From contig CACWSO010000003.1 in NCBI GenBank assembly GCA_902763505.1, positions 82,413 through 146,412 on the forward strand: a stretch of 64,000 nt of DNA. Direction: 5' to 3'. Positions 26,978 to 37,064 of the stretch are shown here, in pieces. Within the stretch, counting starts at the first letter, position 1. Every line of letters starts with the position of its first letter. The notes beneath the pieces were generated by a model that was not told the origin of the DNA, searched no databases, and worked only from the letters and a program-made list of their open reading frames with translations. The DNA comes from an uncultured Eubacteriales bacterium (lineage in GTDB: Bacteria > Bacillota > Clostridia > Peptostreptococcales > Anaerovoracaceae). The position numbers and the translations under genes were made by a program.

Positions 26978-29697
26978 AGAGAGCGCTTAAGCTGATTACA
27001 ATCTATACACTGATATTCGGTATCCTGGCAGCGATTGTTTTCGTGCAGTTTGTCTTGTTGCACAAGTCTTTCGTGCAATACGGGGACGGCTACCGGCAGG
27101 GTTTCTTTTGGCTTGTCGAAAACAAGAACAATCTGGATACGTTCCTCTCTGGGGATGGAGTCACAGGATGGTCCTGGAGCAAAGGTCTTGGGATGGAAAC
27201 ATCGTTGGTCACAGATCCATTCACGGTTATTGCTTCTGCTTTTGGTGCAGGACATTTAGAGCTGGGCTATACGGTGGCACTGGTCGTTGAGTTGTATCTC
27301 TGCGGCCTAGCTTTTCTTGCTTTTGCAGCAGAGGTGGGAATGAGGAATCTCCAGTGCATACTTGGCGCGATTTGTTATGCGTTCTGCGGATGGGGCATTG
27401 ACTCAGCGCTTGTACAATACAGTTTCGTACTGAAACTGATGCTCTTCCCGATTCTGGTTCTCTCTGTGGACAGAGTCTACAAAGGTAAATCTCCGCTGCT
27501 GTTCATGCTGACGGTAGCGTATTATGCTATCACTGGTGTTTACTTCGCTTATATGGCGGCGATATTCGTCATTATTTATATCCTGATACGATATGCCTAT
27601 TACAATGAGAGGTTCAAAGCCAGTGAATACTTCCTTTCCATTGGCAAATTTGTCATATATGGAATCATCGGACTTGTGATTTCTACTGTAACAGCGCTTC
27701 CGTATGTTTACTCTTTGCTGGGTTCTACAACAGAAAGTGCGGCAGACGGTTACGGCTTATTCTATAATCCGGATTATTATCTTTACTTTGGGAAATATCT
27801 TCTTTCACAGACTGTGACCAGTGGGTTCTCAAACGGGTATTCTTACTTCGGTCTTTCAGCAATCGTTTTGATGACGATACCGGTTGCGTTCCGGAGGTTC
27901 TCCATCAAATCCACACCGGCAATCATGACTATTATATGTGCTGTCATGTTTGTATTCCCATTCTTTAGCAGCGCGTTGAACGGATTTGGATATTGCTCGA
28001 GCCGTTGGTTTTTCATGGCGGCGTTTTTCCTGCTTTGGACAGGTCTCGAGGGATTTGATCTGCACAAACTTGCGGAAACAAAGAACACTATTCTCATGAT
28101 TGTTTCTCTGGCGGTACTGTTCATATGGTCAGTTGGTTTCATACAGGCTGGGTGGATCAACACATCAGGGCGTGATGAAAACTTATTCCTGATGCTCAAC
28201 TTATTCTCTGGCCTCATTACGGTTCTGATTATTCTGATTTCCGCAAGACAAGGCAGAGAGGGATGGAAGAGTGTATGTATTGTCGGCATCTGCGCGCTGA
28301 CAACAATCGGATGCTGGAACGTTGCGTTCAAAGGCAATCTCGACACGTTCCTGAAATTCGGTGAAATCAACAACCAACTTGAAAAATCGACACAACGCGT
28401 CGCAACACAGATTGGCGATGACGGATTTTACAGAGTCGATCAGGTCAATGGCCTGGTCAACAACCGGTTTATGAGTAAGCCTGCCAATGAAAACCTCTGG
28501 TGGAAATCAAAGAGTCTATATATCTATGATTCGAAGATTCCAGCCGATATGATCAAACTGAACGGACTTGTTGGAAACAACTACGGATTTGCGGAACGTG
28601 TCTACATGGTCTCCAATGACAATAGAATGGGTCTGGACTTCCTAACTGGCGTGAAGTACTTTTTGGGTAATGACACAATAGGGCAGCACTTCACACCTGA
28701 TAATTTTGCCGGATATGGGTTCGAGAAATCCAATGCGATCGATGGAGTCACAATTTGGAAAAACAAATACAATACAAGTCTAGGATTCGGATATGGCGCA
28801 TGTATTTCTGAAACCGAGTTCAATAAGCTGAACAGATTGGAGCGGGAGCAGGCACTGATGCAGACTGCTGTCATACCGGACAATACAATCAGCAACATGA
28901 ACTCCTGCAAAGAAGTCAAGGCGGAAGAGATAGAAACGAAGATTTCCAAACCAGAATTCACCTTAGAAAAGGGAAACAATATTGAGATTTCCAATGGACA
29001 GATCATTGCAACGGCCGATGACGCCACATTTATGATCCATCCGAAGGATGTCCCTGCGGGGCAGCTCATTCTCTCTTTTGATGGATTTGGGCGGCTTTAC
29101 AGCGATGGAAGCAAAGGCAACAGCGTCAAGATTTATATCAGTGACAGCAAGATCGAGAAGAGTAATGTCTGGAAGAAGAACAACCAGTCGCTTGCAAGTG
29201 TCGATCATTATGATATCAATCTCGGCTACAGCAAGGAATATGACGATACGATAACTGTCAGAATTGCATATGCTGGGGTCTACCATTTTGACGATATCTA
29301 TCTTTCTTCCATGTCTGCGAAACTATATGACAAATACGCTGCGGAACGGATGAAGAACGTTTACGATATTACCTCCTTTGACAATCAGAAAGTCACTGGT
29401 ACGGTAAACATGCAGGAGGATGGTCTTTTATACTTCTCCATCTATGATTACGATAACTGGGATGTCTATGTGGATGGGAAGAAAGCAGAGCTGATTGATA
29501 ATGTCAATATTGCTTTCACAGGGGTGGAATTATCACACGGACAACATGAAATTGTGTTAAAATATAATTTCAGAGTAATGAAAATGGCGGCTGCAGTCTC
29601 CCTGGCCGGGTTGCTGGCAGCATTGATCATTTGTTTGTTCCACAGACGCATGAGAAAAAGATATTTATTGAACCATGAAGCTGGACAACATCAGTAA
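26974..29697 (+). CDS. YfhO family membrane glycosyltransferase, second copy
   Basis: 907 residues from the ATG at 26974, which overlaps the stop of the first yfhO gene (ATGA); a TTG at 26944 would give ten more residues but has no clear support. It has the same plan as its neighbour: QYGDGYRQGFF near the N-terminus, many membrane segments, shared blocks such as SNDNRMGLDFLTGVKYFLG and NRLEREQALMQTAV in the extracellular part, and a final helix. The pair is a tandem duplication that has diverged clearly, so each copy may add a different sugar or act at a different position (inference). It overlaps the next gene by 23 bases. Confidence 0.9.
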   Translation: MKRALKLITIYTLIFGILAAIVFVQFVLLHKSFVQYGDGYRQGFFWLVENKNNLDTFLSGDGVTGWSWSKGLGMETSLVTDPFTVIASAFGAGHLELGYTVALVVELYLCGLAFLAFAAEVGMRNLQCILGAICYAFCGWGIDSALVQYSFVLKLMLFPILVLSVDRVYKGKSPLLFMLTVAYYAITGVYFAYMAAIFVIIYILIRYAYYNERFKASEYFLSIGKFVIYGIIGLVISTVTALPYVYSLLGSTTESAADGYGLFYNPDYYLYFGKYLLSQTVTSGFSNGYSYFGLSAIVLMTIPVAFRRFSIKSTPAIMTIICAVMFVFPFFSSALNGFGYCSSRWFFMAAFFLLWTGLEGFDLHKLAETKNTILMIVSLAVLFIWSVGFIQAGWINTSGRDENLFLMLNLFSGLITVLIILISARQGREGWKSVCIVGICALTTIGCWNVAFKGNLDTFLKFGEINNQLEKSTQRVATQIGDDGFYRVDQVNGLVNNRFMSKPANENLWWKSKSLYIYDSKIPADMIKLNGLVGNNYGFAERVYMVSNDNRMGLDFLTGVKYFLGNDTIGQHFTPDNFAGYGFEKSNAIDGVTIWKNKYNTSLGFGYGACISETEFNKLNRLEREQALMQTAVIPDNTISNMNSCKEVKAEEIETKISKPEFTLEKGNNIEISNGQIIATADDATFMIHPKDVPAGQLILSFDGFGRLYSDGSKGNSVKIYISDSKIEKSNVWKKNNQSLASVDHYDINLGYSKEYDDTITVRIAYAGVYHFDDIYLSSMSAKLYDKYAAERMKNVYDITSFDNQKVTGTVNMQEDGLLYFSIYDYDNWDVYVDGKKAELIDNVNIAFTGVELSHGQHEIVLKYNFRVMKMAAAVSLAGLLAALIICLFHRRMRKRYLLNHEAGQHQ

Positions 29698-32600
29698 AAA
29701 GTACAAAAAAAGAAGAAAGTTTTCAGGATACGCGAAGTACCAGAAACTGCCGTTGGAGGAGAAAACGTTTCTCCTGGAAGCAGGGCAGGGCCTTCACATA
29801 AACGGAAATGTATTTGCCTTTGTGCAATCGCTCGAAACGGACAGTAAGTGGCATGCATATAAATGGTATGTGGTCGTCACGACAAGCGCGAAAAAAGCCG
29901 CCGAAAAGAAGCTCGCCGACAATGGCTTCTCGAAGGCAATGCTTGTCATACGCGACAGCGACGAGTACATTAGACTGCTTGCTACGGCTAAGTACCTCAT
30001 CACGGACAATTCATTCCCTTCGTATTATGTGAAGAGAGAAGGGCAGGTCTGTCTCAATACATGGCATGGAACGCCGCTGAAGCGATTGGGCAGACAGGAC
30101 ATCGAGCATTCCACATCCATCGGCAATGTTCAGAAGAACTTTCTCTTCTCAGACTATCTGCTCTTCCCGAACACCTATACAAGGGACATCATGATGGAGG
30201 ACTACATGGTCAGCAGACTCTACAGAGGAAAGTCTGTACTCATTGATTATCCGAGAAATGATGCGCTCTTTGATATGGAACGAAGCAGACAGATTCGTGA
30301 GAAATACGAGTTAGAGGACAAGAAGGTTCTGGCATATATGCCTACTTGGCGTGGGACAGGGCGAAACGCCAATGTTCAGAAGCAAGTGGAAGATATTGAA
30401 CAGATACTCCGTTTCATCGATGGACAGCTCCATGAAGACGAGATTCTCTTTGTAAATCTGCATTTTCTTGTTACAAAAGGAATCGATTTCAAGCAATATA
30501 AGAATATCCGGAAGTTCCCGGCAGAGTATGAAACATATGTATTTTTGGCGGCCTGTGATGCGCTGATCAGCGACTACTCCAGTGTCATGATTGACTTCGC
30601 ACAGACGGGCAGAGACGTGATCATGTACATGTATGATTACGAAGAGTACTGCAGGGAAAAGGGCTTTTACTTTGATGTCAGAACACTGCCTTTCAAGCAG
30701 GCAGAGACAGAAGACGAACTGATGGAAGCAATCCATGAGGGACCTCGCGCATATAAGCTTGATGATTCGCTGGTAGGTGAGAACTTTGGCCATGCAACTG
30801 AAAAGATGCTGAATCTCCTCTGCAACGGTGTAGAAGAGGGAATCAATGTTGAGCAGTGGCAGCCGGGGGAAGACATCCGCGTTATCCATGCGGGCAATAT
30901 CCTGCGGCCGGAGGATCAGTTCATTCTCAATCGCTTTATGGAAGAGTTGCCGGAAGAAGAGAAGAAACGGACTGTGCTCACCTTTGAAAACAGACTGAAC
31001 GGAGAGAGTCTGGCATATTTAGGCACCATCGATCCAGATCTTCATTTCGTGCGTTATATCATTACGGATTACAGGCCGTTTTCCAAGAAGGTTTATGAGG
31101 TACAAGAACGCAAGAGGCTGATGTACGGCATCGAGCCTGCCAGCATGGAGTTTCTCCAGTCCGGCAATGCGCGCCTCTCCAGAATGATATCGAGATACAA
31201 AGGCAGAAAGGTATATCACAATATTCCGTCTGAGCTTCGCAGCGCATTGAACTACGGCTTTGCGAAGAACCCTGCTTCCTATGAGAAGTTCATCTCACGC
31301 TTTGATGAGATCAAAGAGTATCCGCCTGATTTTTGTATCGAGATGTGGGAGGAGCAGGAGCCGATGTCATGGGGCATCATTGCGGATTTTGATTGTGAGC
31401 AATTCACGGCAAACGATGAGAAACTGTTCATGAGCGGCACTTTGGACGTCCGGTTTCTGGAGAAAGATTTTCAGCTCAAGGACAGTTTGCTAATCAACAA
31501 CAAAGAATACAAAATCAATCTGAAAATGCTCTCAGAGAGTTTTGCCAATAGGGTATATAAGAAGACTGCGCACATTGAGCTTACCGTCGACCCGCAGGAG
31601 CTGGTTGTATGGAATGTGAATAACCGCATGGCAATCGGTGTGATTTCGGAGGGTAAAGAACTGTGGGCGAGAGTGCGCAGCACGAAAAAGCAAACGCAAT
31701 CCAGGAAGATTCACAAGATACCATCGATTGGAAGTGTCTGTTCCTTCAAACCGGAATCCCTCAGTTTTCGGATTGTGGTACGTGAAGAGAATGTGACAGA
31801 TAAAACGATAGAGAAAATCAAGCTTGCTCTTGCCTTTGCATTGAGTAGGATTACACCTTGGTATAAACCTGTACTTCTCTACGAGAAAAACTGTGCACGA
31901 TATGAGGAAAGTGCATCTGTACTTCTGGAGTATCTGGCGGATATCCATTACAAAAGTGCCAGATTTGTTTTGGATAAAAACTATGAGCATAGAGATGGCA
32001 TTCCTGAAAAATGCCGCAAGTACATCATAGATAAGTACTCGTTCTCCCATTACTACAACCTCTTCGCAGCTAAGACACTGATTTCTTCAGAGGCAGTAGG
32101 ACATGCGTTGGAGAAGCAAACGACGAGCAAGCTGTTTAAGAATTATATCGATAAAGGTTCCAAGAACTACATCTTTCTTCAGCACGGCGTCATGTACATG
32201 GTCTCGTTAGGGGCGGACAAGCGCTTCTTCTTCAATGTAGACGTGGAGCACGCAAAAAGGAGAGTGGTTGTTTCCTCTGATCTCGAAGCGGAGCACTTCA
32301 AACATTACACGAGATATAGGGATGAAGATATCTATGTATGTGGGCTGCTGAAGTTTGATAAGAGCATTCTCTATGATGATGCAGATAGAATCACGGTCAT
32401 GCTAACATGGAGACCGTGGGAGTATGTGTCCGGCATTAACGATATCCGACAGACGGCTTACTTCAAGATGCTGGAGCGTATAGGGGCAGCTGTACCGGAA
32501 GAGCTAAAAGAAAAACTGATCATTCTGCCGCATCCATTAATCGCGAAACAGATGGAAACCATGGAAGCGAGTGGAATTAGTAAGTACATGACCGCTACTG

Positions 32601-32944
32601 AAAAATACGATGAAATACTGCGGACAACAAAGCTTTTGGTTACAGACTACTCGTCCATTTCATACGATGCCTTCTATCGCGGCACGAATATCATTTTCGA
32701 TTGGGAAGAGAAAGATATGTGCATGAAAGAGTACGGAAGAGGCGGCAAACTGATGTTGACGGAAGATCTCGCATTTGGAGATGTGTGTATGAATTCCGAG
32801 CAACTGGCAGAATCCATCAGACGCAGTTATGATGCGCCGCAGAGTGAAGAGTACGTCAACCGTTACAGACAGATCGTTGAATTCCACGATGGAAAGAATA
32901 CCGAAAGATTCGTCACTATGGCGAAGAAAGACGGGTTGCTGTAG
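29675..32944 (+). CDS. Two-domain CDP-glycerol glycerophosphotransferase family enzyme (TagF-like)
   Basis: 1089 residues, much longer than a single-domain TagF catalytic unit. The first domain has NTWHGTPLKRLG (about 128), a His in NLHFLV (about 261) and ALISDYSSVMID (about 297). The second has LQHGVMYM (about 834), ILPHPLI (about 950) and LVTDYSSISYDAF (about 990). Between them lies a beta-rich stretch (about 560-700). Both modules keep the His and DYSS motifs, so both may be active, as in bifunctional polymerases that prime and extend. The expected place is the inner face of the membrane, using CDP-glycerol or another CDP-polyol. The start overlaps the end of the yfhO gene. Confidence 0.88.
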   Translation: MKLDNISKKYKKRRKFSGYAKYQKLPLEEKTFLLEAGQGLHINGNVFAFVQSLETDSKWHAYKWYVVVTTSAKKAAEKKLADNGFSKAMLVIRDSDEYIRLLATAKYLITDNSFPSYYVKREGQVCLNTWHGTPLKRLGRQDIEHSTSIGNVQKNFLFSDYLLFPNTYTRDIMMEDYMVSRLYRGKSVLIDYPRNDALFDMERSRQIREKYELEDKKVLAYMPTWRGTGRNANVQKQVEDIEQILRFIDGQLHEDEILFVNLHFLVTKGIDFKQYKNIRKFPAEYETYVFLAACDALISDYSSVMIDFAQTGRDVIMYMYDYEEYCREKGFYFDVRTLPFKQAETEDELMEAIHEGPRAYKLDDSLVGENFGHATEKMLNLLCNGVEEGINVEQWQPGEDIRVIHAGNILRPEDQFILNRFMEELPEEEKKRTVLTFENRLNGESLAYLGTIDPDLHFVRYIITDYRPFSKKVYEVQERKRLMYGIEPASMEFLQSGNARLSRMISRYKGRKVYHNIPSELRSALNYGFAKNPASYEKFISRFDEIKEYPPDFCIEMWEEQEPMSWGIIADFDCEQFTANDEKLFMSGTLDVRFLEKDFQLKDSLLINNKEYKINLKMLSESFANRVYKKTAHIELTVDPQELVVWNVNNRMAIGVISEGKELWARVRSTKKQTQSRKIHKIPSIGSVCSFKPESLSFRIVVREENVTDKTIEKIKLALAFALSRITPWYKPVLLYEKNCARYEESASVLLEYLADIHYKSARFVLDKNYEHRDGIPEKCRKYIIDKYSFSHYYNLFAAKTLISSEAVGHALEKQTTSKLFKNYIDKGSKNYIFLQHGVMYMVSLGADKRFFFNVDVEHAKRRVVVSSDLEAEHFKHYTRYRDEDIYVCGLLKFDKSILYDDADRITVMLTWRPWEYVSGINDIRQTAYFKMLERIGAAVPEELKEKLIILPHPLIAKQMETMEASGISKYMTATEKYDEILRTTKLLVTDYSSISYDAFYRGTNIIFDWEEKDMCMKEYGRGGKLMLTEDLAFGDVCMNSEQLAESIRRSYDAPQSEEYVNRYRQIVEFHDGKNTERFVTMAKKDGLL

Positions 32945-32980
32945 CTAGGAGAAAAGATACGTTCAAAGGAGGATAGCGAA

Positions 32981-33844
32981 ATGAAAGGAATTGTTCTGGC
33001 GGGGGGAAAGGGAACAAGACTGTATCCAATTACAAAGGCAGTATCCAAACAGATACTTCCCATATACGACAAACCTTTGGTTTACTATCCAATATCAGTA
33101 TTGATGCTGGCAGGGATCCGGGATGTGCTGATCATTTCCACACCGGCAGACATCGGCGATTATGAAGATCTTCTCGGAGATGGAAAGAAACTGGGCATGA
33201 ACTTTTGCTACAAGGTTCAGGATAAACCAAGAGGACTGGCGGATGCGTTTATCGTAGGAGAAGAATTTATCGGCGATGATGATGTATGCCTCGTACTGGG
33301 AGACAATGTTTTCTACGGGCCTGATATGACCACAATGCTGAAGAGGACGATTGAGAGGAATGAAGGTGCGACGGTATTCGGATATCCGGTCAAGGATGCC
33401 AGATCCTTCGGCGTAGTCGAATTCGATGATGACGGTAATGTTATTTCAATCGAGGAAAAGCCAGAAAAACCGAAGTCGAATTACGCTGTTCCCGGACTCT
33501 ATTTTTACGATAACAGCGTCGTGGAAATCGCTAAAAATGTGAAACCTTCCGCGCGCGGTGAAATTGAGATCACATCAATCAACAATGAATATCTGCGCAG
33601 AGGCAAGCTGAGGGTTACACTGATGAGAAGAGGAATGGCCTGGCTGGATACTGGGACACCAGACGGCATGCTTAAAGCAGCCGAATTCGTGGAAGCAGTC
33701 CAGTCAAGACAAGGTTTCTATATTGCATGCCTGGAGGAGATTGCATGGAGACGTGAGTTTATCGACGATGCACAGTTGAGAAGGCTCGGTGAAGAGCTGA
33801 AAGTCACAGATTACGGGCAATATCTTCTGTCATTGCTTGATTAA
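32981..33844 (+). CDS. rmlA: Glucose-1-phosphate thymidylyltransferase
   Basis: 287 residues, typical RmlA length. The N-terminal loop [53 protein letters not shown] and [14 protein letters not shown] are all family hallmarks. It makes dTDP-glucose from dTTP and glucose-1-phosphate, the first step to dTDP-4-keto-6-deoxyglucose. AAGGAGG precedes the ATG. It is followed 11 bases later by rmlB; the product is then probably aminated by WecE. Confidence 0.96.
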   Translation: MKGIVLAGGKGTRLYPITKAVSKQILPIYDKPLVYYPISVLMLAGIRDVLIISTPADIGDYEDLLGDGKKLGMNFCYKVQDKPRGLADAFIVGEEFIGDDDVCLVLGDNVFYGPDMTTMLKRTIERNEGATVFGYPVKDARSFGVVEFDDDGNVISIEEKPEKPKSNYAVPGLYFYDNSVVEIAKNVKPSARGEIEITSINNEYLRRGKLRVTLMRRGMAWLDTGTPDGMLKAAEFVEAVQSRQGFYIACLEEIAWRREFIDDAQLRRLGEELKVTDYGQYLLSLLD

Positions 33845-33855
33845 ATAAGGAGATC

Positions 33856-34878
33856 ATGATGAAAATACTTATTACCGGCGGCGCCGGATTTATCGGAGCC
33901 AATTTCGTATTCTATATGCTGAAGGAACATCCGGATTACGACATTGTATGTCTGGATGCGCTTACCTATGCAGGCAATCTGGAAACTCTGGAGCCTGCCA
34001 TGAAAAACGACAGGTTTAAGTTTGTCAAAGGAGATGTGGCGGACCGCGAAGCAGTATTCAAACTCTTCGAAGAAGAAGGATTCAACGTAGTTGTCAACTT
34101 TGCTGCGGAATCCCATGTGGATCGATCCATCGAAGACCCCGGCATCTTCCTTAAGACGAATATTCTGGGGACACAGGTTCTGATGGACGCCTGCAACAAG
34201 AACGGAATCGATCGGTTCCATCAGGTGGGCACCGATGAGGTTTACGGTGATTTGCCGCTTGACAGACCGGACCTGTTCTTTACCGAGACCACGCCGATTA
34301 CGGCATCAAGCCCATATTCGGCTTCCAAGGCATCCGCGGATCTTCTCGTGATGGCATATCACAGAACCTATGGATTGCCGGTTACAATCAGCAGATGTTC
34401 CAATAATTATGGACCTTATCAGTTCCCGGAGAAACTGATTCCGCTGATGATCGCGAATGCATTAGCAGATAAGGAACTGCCTGTTTACGGAGAGGGATTG
34501 AATGTCAGAGACTGGCTCTACGTTGAGGATCACTGCAGAGCCATCGATCTGATCCTGCATGAGGGCAAAGTCGGTGAAGTCTATAATATCGGTGGTCACA
34601 ATGAGATGAAGAATATCGATATCGTCAAACTGATCTGCAAGTATCTGGACAAACCGGAGACGCTGATCAAGTACGTTACAGACCGTAAAGGTCATGACCT
34701 AAGATATGCCATCGACCCAACCAAGATTCATGAGGAACTGGGATGGCTGCCGACAACCATGTTTGCGGACGGAATTAAGAAGACCATTGACTGGTATCTA
34801 GATAATCAGGACTGGTGGAAGAGTATCATCAGCGGAGAATACCAGGAATACTATGAAAAAATGTACGGCAATAGATAA
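33856..34878 (+). CDS. rmlB: dTDP-glucose 4,6-dehydratase
   Basis: 340 residues. The NAD-binding GGAGFIGANF at the N-terminus, AAESHVDRSI, TDEVYGDLP and the catalytic YxxxK in SSPYSASKASAD (Tyr at about 154) mark RmlB rather than other sugar epimerases. It converts dTDP-glucose to dTDP-4-keto-6-deoxyglucose, the substrate of WecE. AAGGAG precedes two consecutive ATG codons (33856 and 33859); either may be used. Confidence 0.96.
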   Translation: MMKILITGGAGFIGANFVFYMLKEHPDYDIVCLDALTYAGNLETLEPAMKNDRFKFVKGDVADREAVFKLFEEEGFNVVVNFAAESHVDRSIEDPGIFLKTNILGTQVLMDACNKNGIDRFHQVGTDEVYGDLPLDRPDLFFTETTPITASSPYSASKASADLLVMAYHRTYGLPVTISRCSNNYGPYQFPEKLIPLMIANALADKELPVYGEGLNVRDWLYVEDHCRAIDLILHEGKVGEVYNIGGHNEMKNIDIVKLICKYLDKPETLIKYVTDRKGHDLRYAIDPTKIHEELGWLPTTMFADGIKKTIDWYLDNQDWWKSIISGEYQEYYEKMYGNR

Positions 34879-34892
34879 AGGAGAAGTGTAGA

Positions 34893-35843
34893 ATGCTGAT
34901 TTCTTTTGTGATTCCATGCTACAGGTCAGCGAAGACTCTGGGAAATGTTGTGGAAGAAATACAGAATATGATGCGGGAGCACAGCGAATATGATTCTGAA
35001 ATCATACTCGTCAACGACTGTTCACCGGATAACACCTTTGAGGTAATCGAGTCTCTGACGAAAAAATACGGGAATATCACGGGAATCGATATCGCGAAGA
35101 ACAGCGGTCAGCAGTGTGCGCTCATGGCCGGATTCAGACAGGCAGAAGGAGATTTGATCATCGCCTGTGACGATGACGGGCAGACACCAGTCGATACCTC
35201 TTTCAGATTGATTGAGAAACTGTTCGAAGGCGATTATGATGTGGTGTGCGCGAAATATGAGAACCGCGGCAGCCGCTCTCTCTTCAGACGCCTTGGAACA
35301 TGGGCAGACAGAACTATGGTCAAAGTGTTCCTGGAAAAGCCTGATGATTTTAATACAGCGATTTACTTCGTCGCCAAGCGGTTCGTCATTGAAGAGATCA
35401 CAAAATATGACAATCCGTTCCCGTATTGGACAGGGCTTCTGCTGAGAACGACCCACAATGTCGGGAACGTACTCGTCGATCAGAAGAACAGGGCGGCAGG
35501 TGAATCCGGATATACCATGAGGAAACTGCTGAGTCTGTGGATCAACGGATTGACCACATTCTCCATTAAACCGCTCCGTTTCGCGACGATTGCTGGAAGC
35601 GTATTAGCGTTGATTGGATTTATTATCATCGTGTTCCTGGTCATTGGAAAACTGGTGAACGCAGACATCTCCGTTGGATGGACTTCACTGATTGCAACAA
35701 ATATCCTCGTTGGAGGACTGATTATGCTCATGCTCGGAATGATTGGAGAATATATAGGCAGAATCTACATCAGCCTGAACGAGAGTCCGCAGTATGTAAT
35801 TCGTAGAATCATTGAGAAATCAGATGGCAGAAAAGAAGATTAA
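34893..35843 (+). CDS. Polyprenyl-phosphate glycosyltransferase (CsbB/GtrB-like GT2)
   Basis: 316 residues. The GT2 domain (about 1-220) has the start ISFVIPCYRSAKTL, LVNDCSPDNTFE and the CDDDGQTP metal-binding site. Two membrane helices occupy about 230-295, the usual CsbB/GtrB/ArnC layout. Such enzymes load a sugar onto undecaprenyl phosphate at the inner face. In csbB-yfhO systems the lipid-linked sugar is used outside by YfhO, two copies of which lie at 24347-29697, so the three genes probably form one glycosylation unit. No GtcA-type flippase gene was recognised. AAGGAG precedes the ATG. The 3' end overlaps the following ATP-grasp gene. Confidence 0.92.
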   Translation: MLISFVIPCYRSAKTLGNVVEEIQNMMREHSEYDSEIILVNDCSPDNTFEVIESLTKKYGNITGIDIAKNSGQQCALMAGFRQAEGDLIIACDDDGQTPVDTSFRLIEKLFEGDYDVVCAKYENRGSRSLFRRLGTWADRTMVKVFLEKPDDFNTAIYFVAKRFVIEEITKYDNPFPYWTGLLLRTTHNVGNVLVDQKNRAAGESGYTMRKLLSLWINGLTTFSIKPLRFATIAGSVLALIGFIIIVFLVIGKLVNADISVGWTSLIATNILVGGLIMLMLGMIGEYIGRIYISLNESPQYVIRRIIEKSDGRKED

Positions 35844-37062
35844 GATTATGATCATAGGCGCCGGAACCTATCAGGTGCCGTTAATAGAGCAAGCGAAACG
35901 CAGGGGGATGCATACCATTGTCGTGTCGCCGGATGGACCTTACCCAGGGCTGAAACTGGCGGATCAGGTCTGCTATTTCGATGTCCGCGATGAAGCGGCG
36001 ATCCTCAAGGTGGCCAAAGAGGAAAAGATCGATGGCGTCATCACTGACCAGACGGATATCGCAGTCAGAACCGTAGCATATGTGGCAGAGAATATGGGAC
36101 TTCCCGGCATAGGATACGAAACAGCGAAGCTGTTTACAGATAAAATCATGATGCGTGATAGGTGCATGGAACTAGGCATTCCGACCATCGATTACAAATG
36201 TGTCAGCTCTTATGAAGAGGCATTGGCCTTCTATAGGAGTCTGGACAGCAACGCAATCATCAAGCCTGCAGATAATCAGGGCAGCAGAGGCGTATTCAAA
36301 ATTGTTTCTGAAGAAAAGCTGAAGGAGCGCTTCCCTGAAACCATCGGGTATTCCGGTTCGGGCAGAGTCGTGATAGAACGCTTTATCGAAGGAACGGAGT
36401 TCGAAGTAGATTCCATCGTACTGCACAACGAAGAAAAGACGCTGATGCATGCGGATCTCACGCCATACAGCATTCCGGATGTATTTGCATCCACCACCAG
36501 GCTGTATCCATCCGTTGCAGAGAAGAAGGTGCTTGAGAAACTTCTTCAGACGAACCACGATGTCATCACAGGATTCGGATTGAGGCAGGGCGTGACACAC
36601 AGTGAGTACATCATGGATCACAGAGGCGTCATATACCTGATCGAAGCGGCAGCAAGGGGCGGCGGCACTTATATATCCTCCCATATCGCACAGCTTCAGA
36701 CAGGGGTGGATGTGAATGATTTTCTGCTGGATATTGCATTGGGAAGCAGAAAAGAATTGCCGGAATTTGAAACAGGAAAGTGTGCCTGCGGATATGTTAC
36801 GTTCTACTTGCCGGAAGGTACAGTTAAAGCCGTCGATGGTGTAGAAGAAATCAGATCGATGGACAGTGTCTGCAAGGACGCCTTCGATGACATCTATGTA
36901 GGATTGAAAACAGAACATTTTGAGGACAAGACATCGAGATACGCGGTCATATTGAAAGCAGTTGACAGAGATGCGTTGATGGAAGAAATCAGCGCTGTGA
37001 AGGACAAGCTGCGCATTCAAATTGAAACCAAAGATGGAATCAAAGGACCAGTTTGGGAATAG
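35824..37062 (+). CDS. ATP-grasp ligase (PurT/CPSase-like)
   Basis: 412 residues from the ATG at 35824, inside the last codons of the preceding gene; a TTG at 35812 is the only earlier option. A Rossmann-like pre-ATP-grasp domain comes first (IMIIGAGTYQVPLIEQAKRRG, then SPDGPYPGLKLAD). The ATP-grasp core follows: AIIKPADNQGSRGVFKI (about 143-159), VVIERFIEGTEFEVD and IYLIEAAARGGG (metal-binding end). The C-terminal about 110 residues resemble the extra domain of biotin-carboxylase-like amino acid ligases. It should activate a carboxylate as an acyl phosphate and couple it to an amine or thiol. It is directly followed by a second ATP-grasp gene and an acyl carrier protein. Confidence 0.85.
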   Translation: MAEKKIKIMIIGAGTYQVPLIEQAKRRGMHTIVVSPDGPYPGLKLADQVCYFDVRDEAAILKVAKEEKIDGVITDQTDIAVRTVAYVAENMGLPGIGYETAKLFTDKIMMRDRCMELGIPTIDYKCVSSYEEALAFYRSLDSNAIIKPADNQGSRGVFKIVSEEKLKERFPETIGYSGSGRVVIERFIEGTEFEVDSIVLHNEEKTLMHADLTPYSIPDVFASTTRLYPSVAEKKVLEKLLQTNHDVITGFGLRQGVTHSEYIMDHRGVIYLIEAAARGGGTYISSHIAQLQTGVDVNDFLLDIALGSRKELPEFETGKCACGYVTFYLPEGTVKAVDGVEEIRSMDSVCKDAFDDIYVGLKTEHFEDKTSRYAVILKAVDRDALMEEISAVKDKLRIQIETKDGIKGPVWE

Positions 37063-37064
37063 CT

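Noticed and set aside
33001-33006. G6 run near the start of rmlA as a phase-variable tract
   Set aside because: It simply encodes the conserved Ala-Gly-Gly-Lys loop, the frame is intact, and six G are few.
32981-34878. dTDP-rhamnose pathway
   Set aside because: Only rmlA and rmlB are present; rmlC and rmlD are not in the window, and WecE offers another use of the intermediate.
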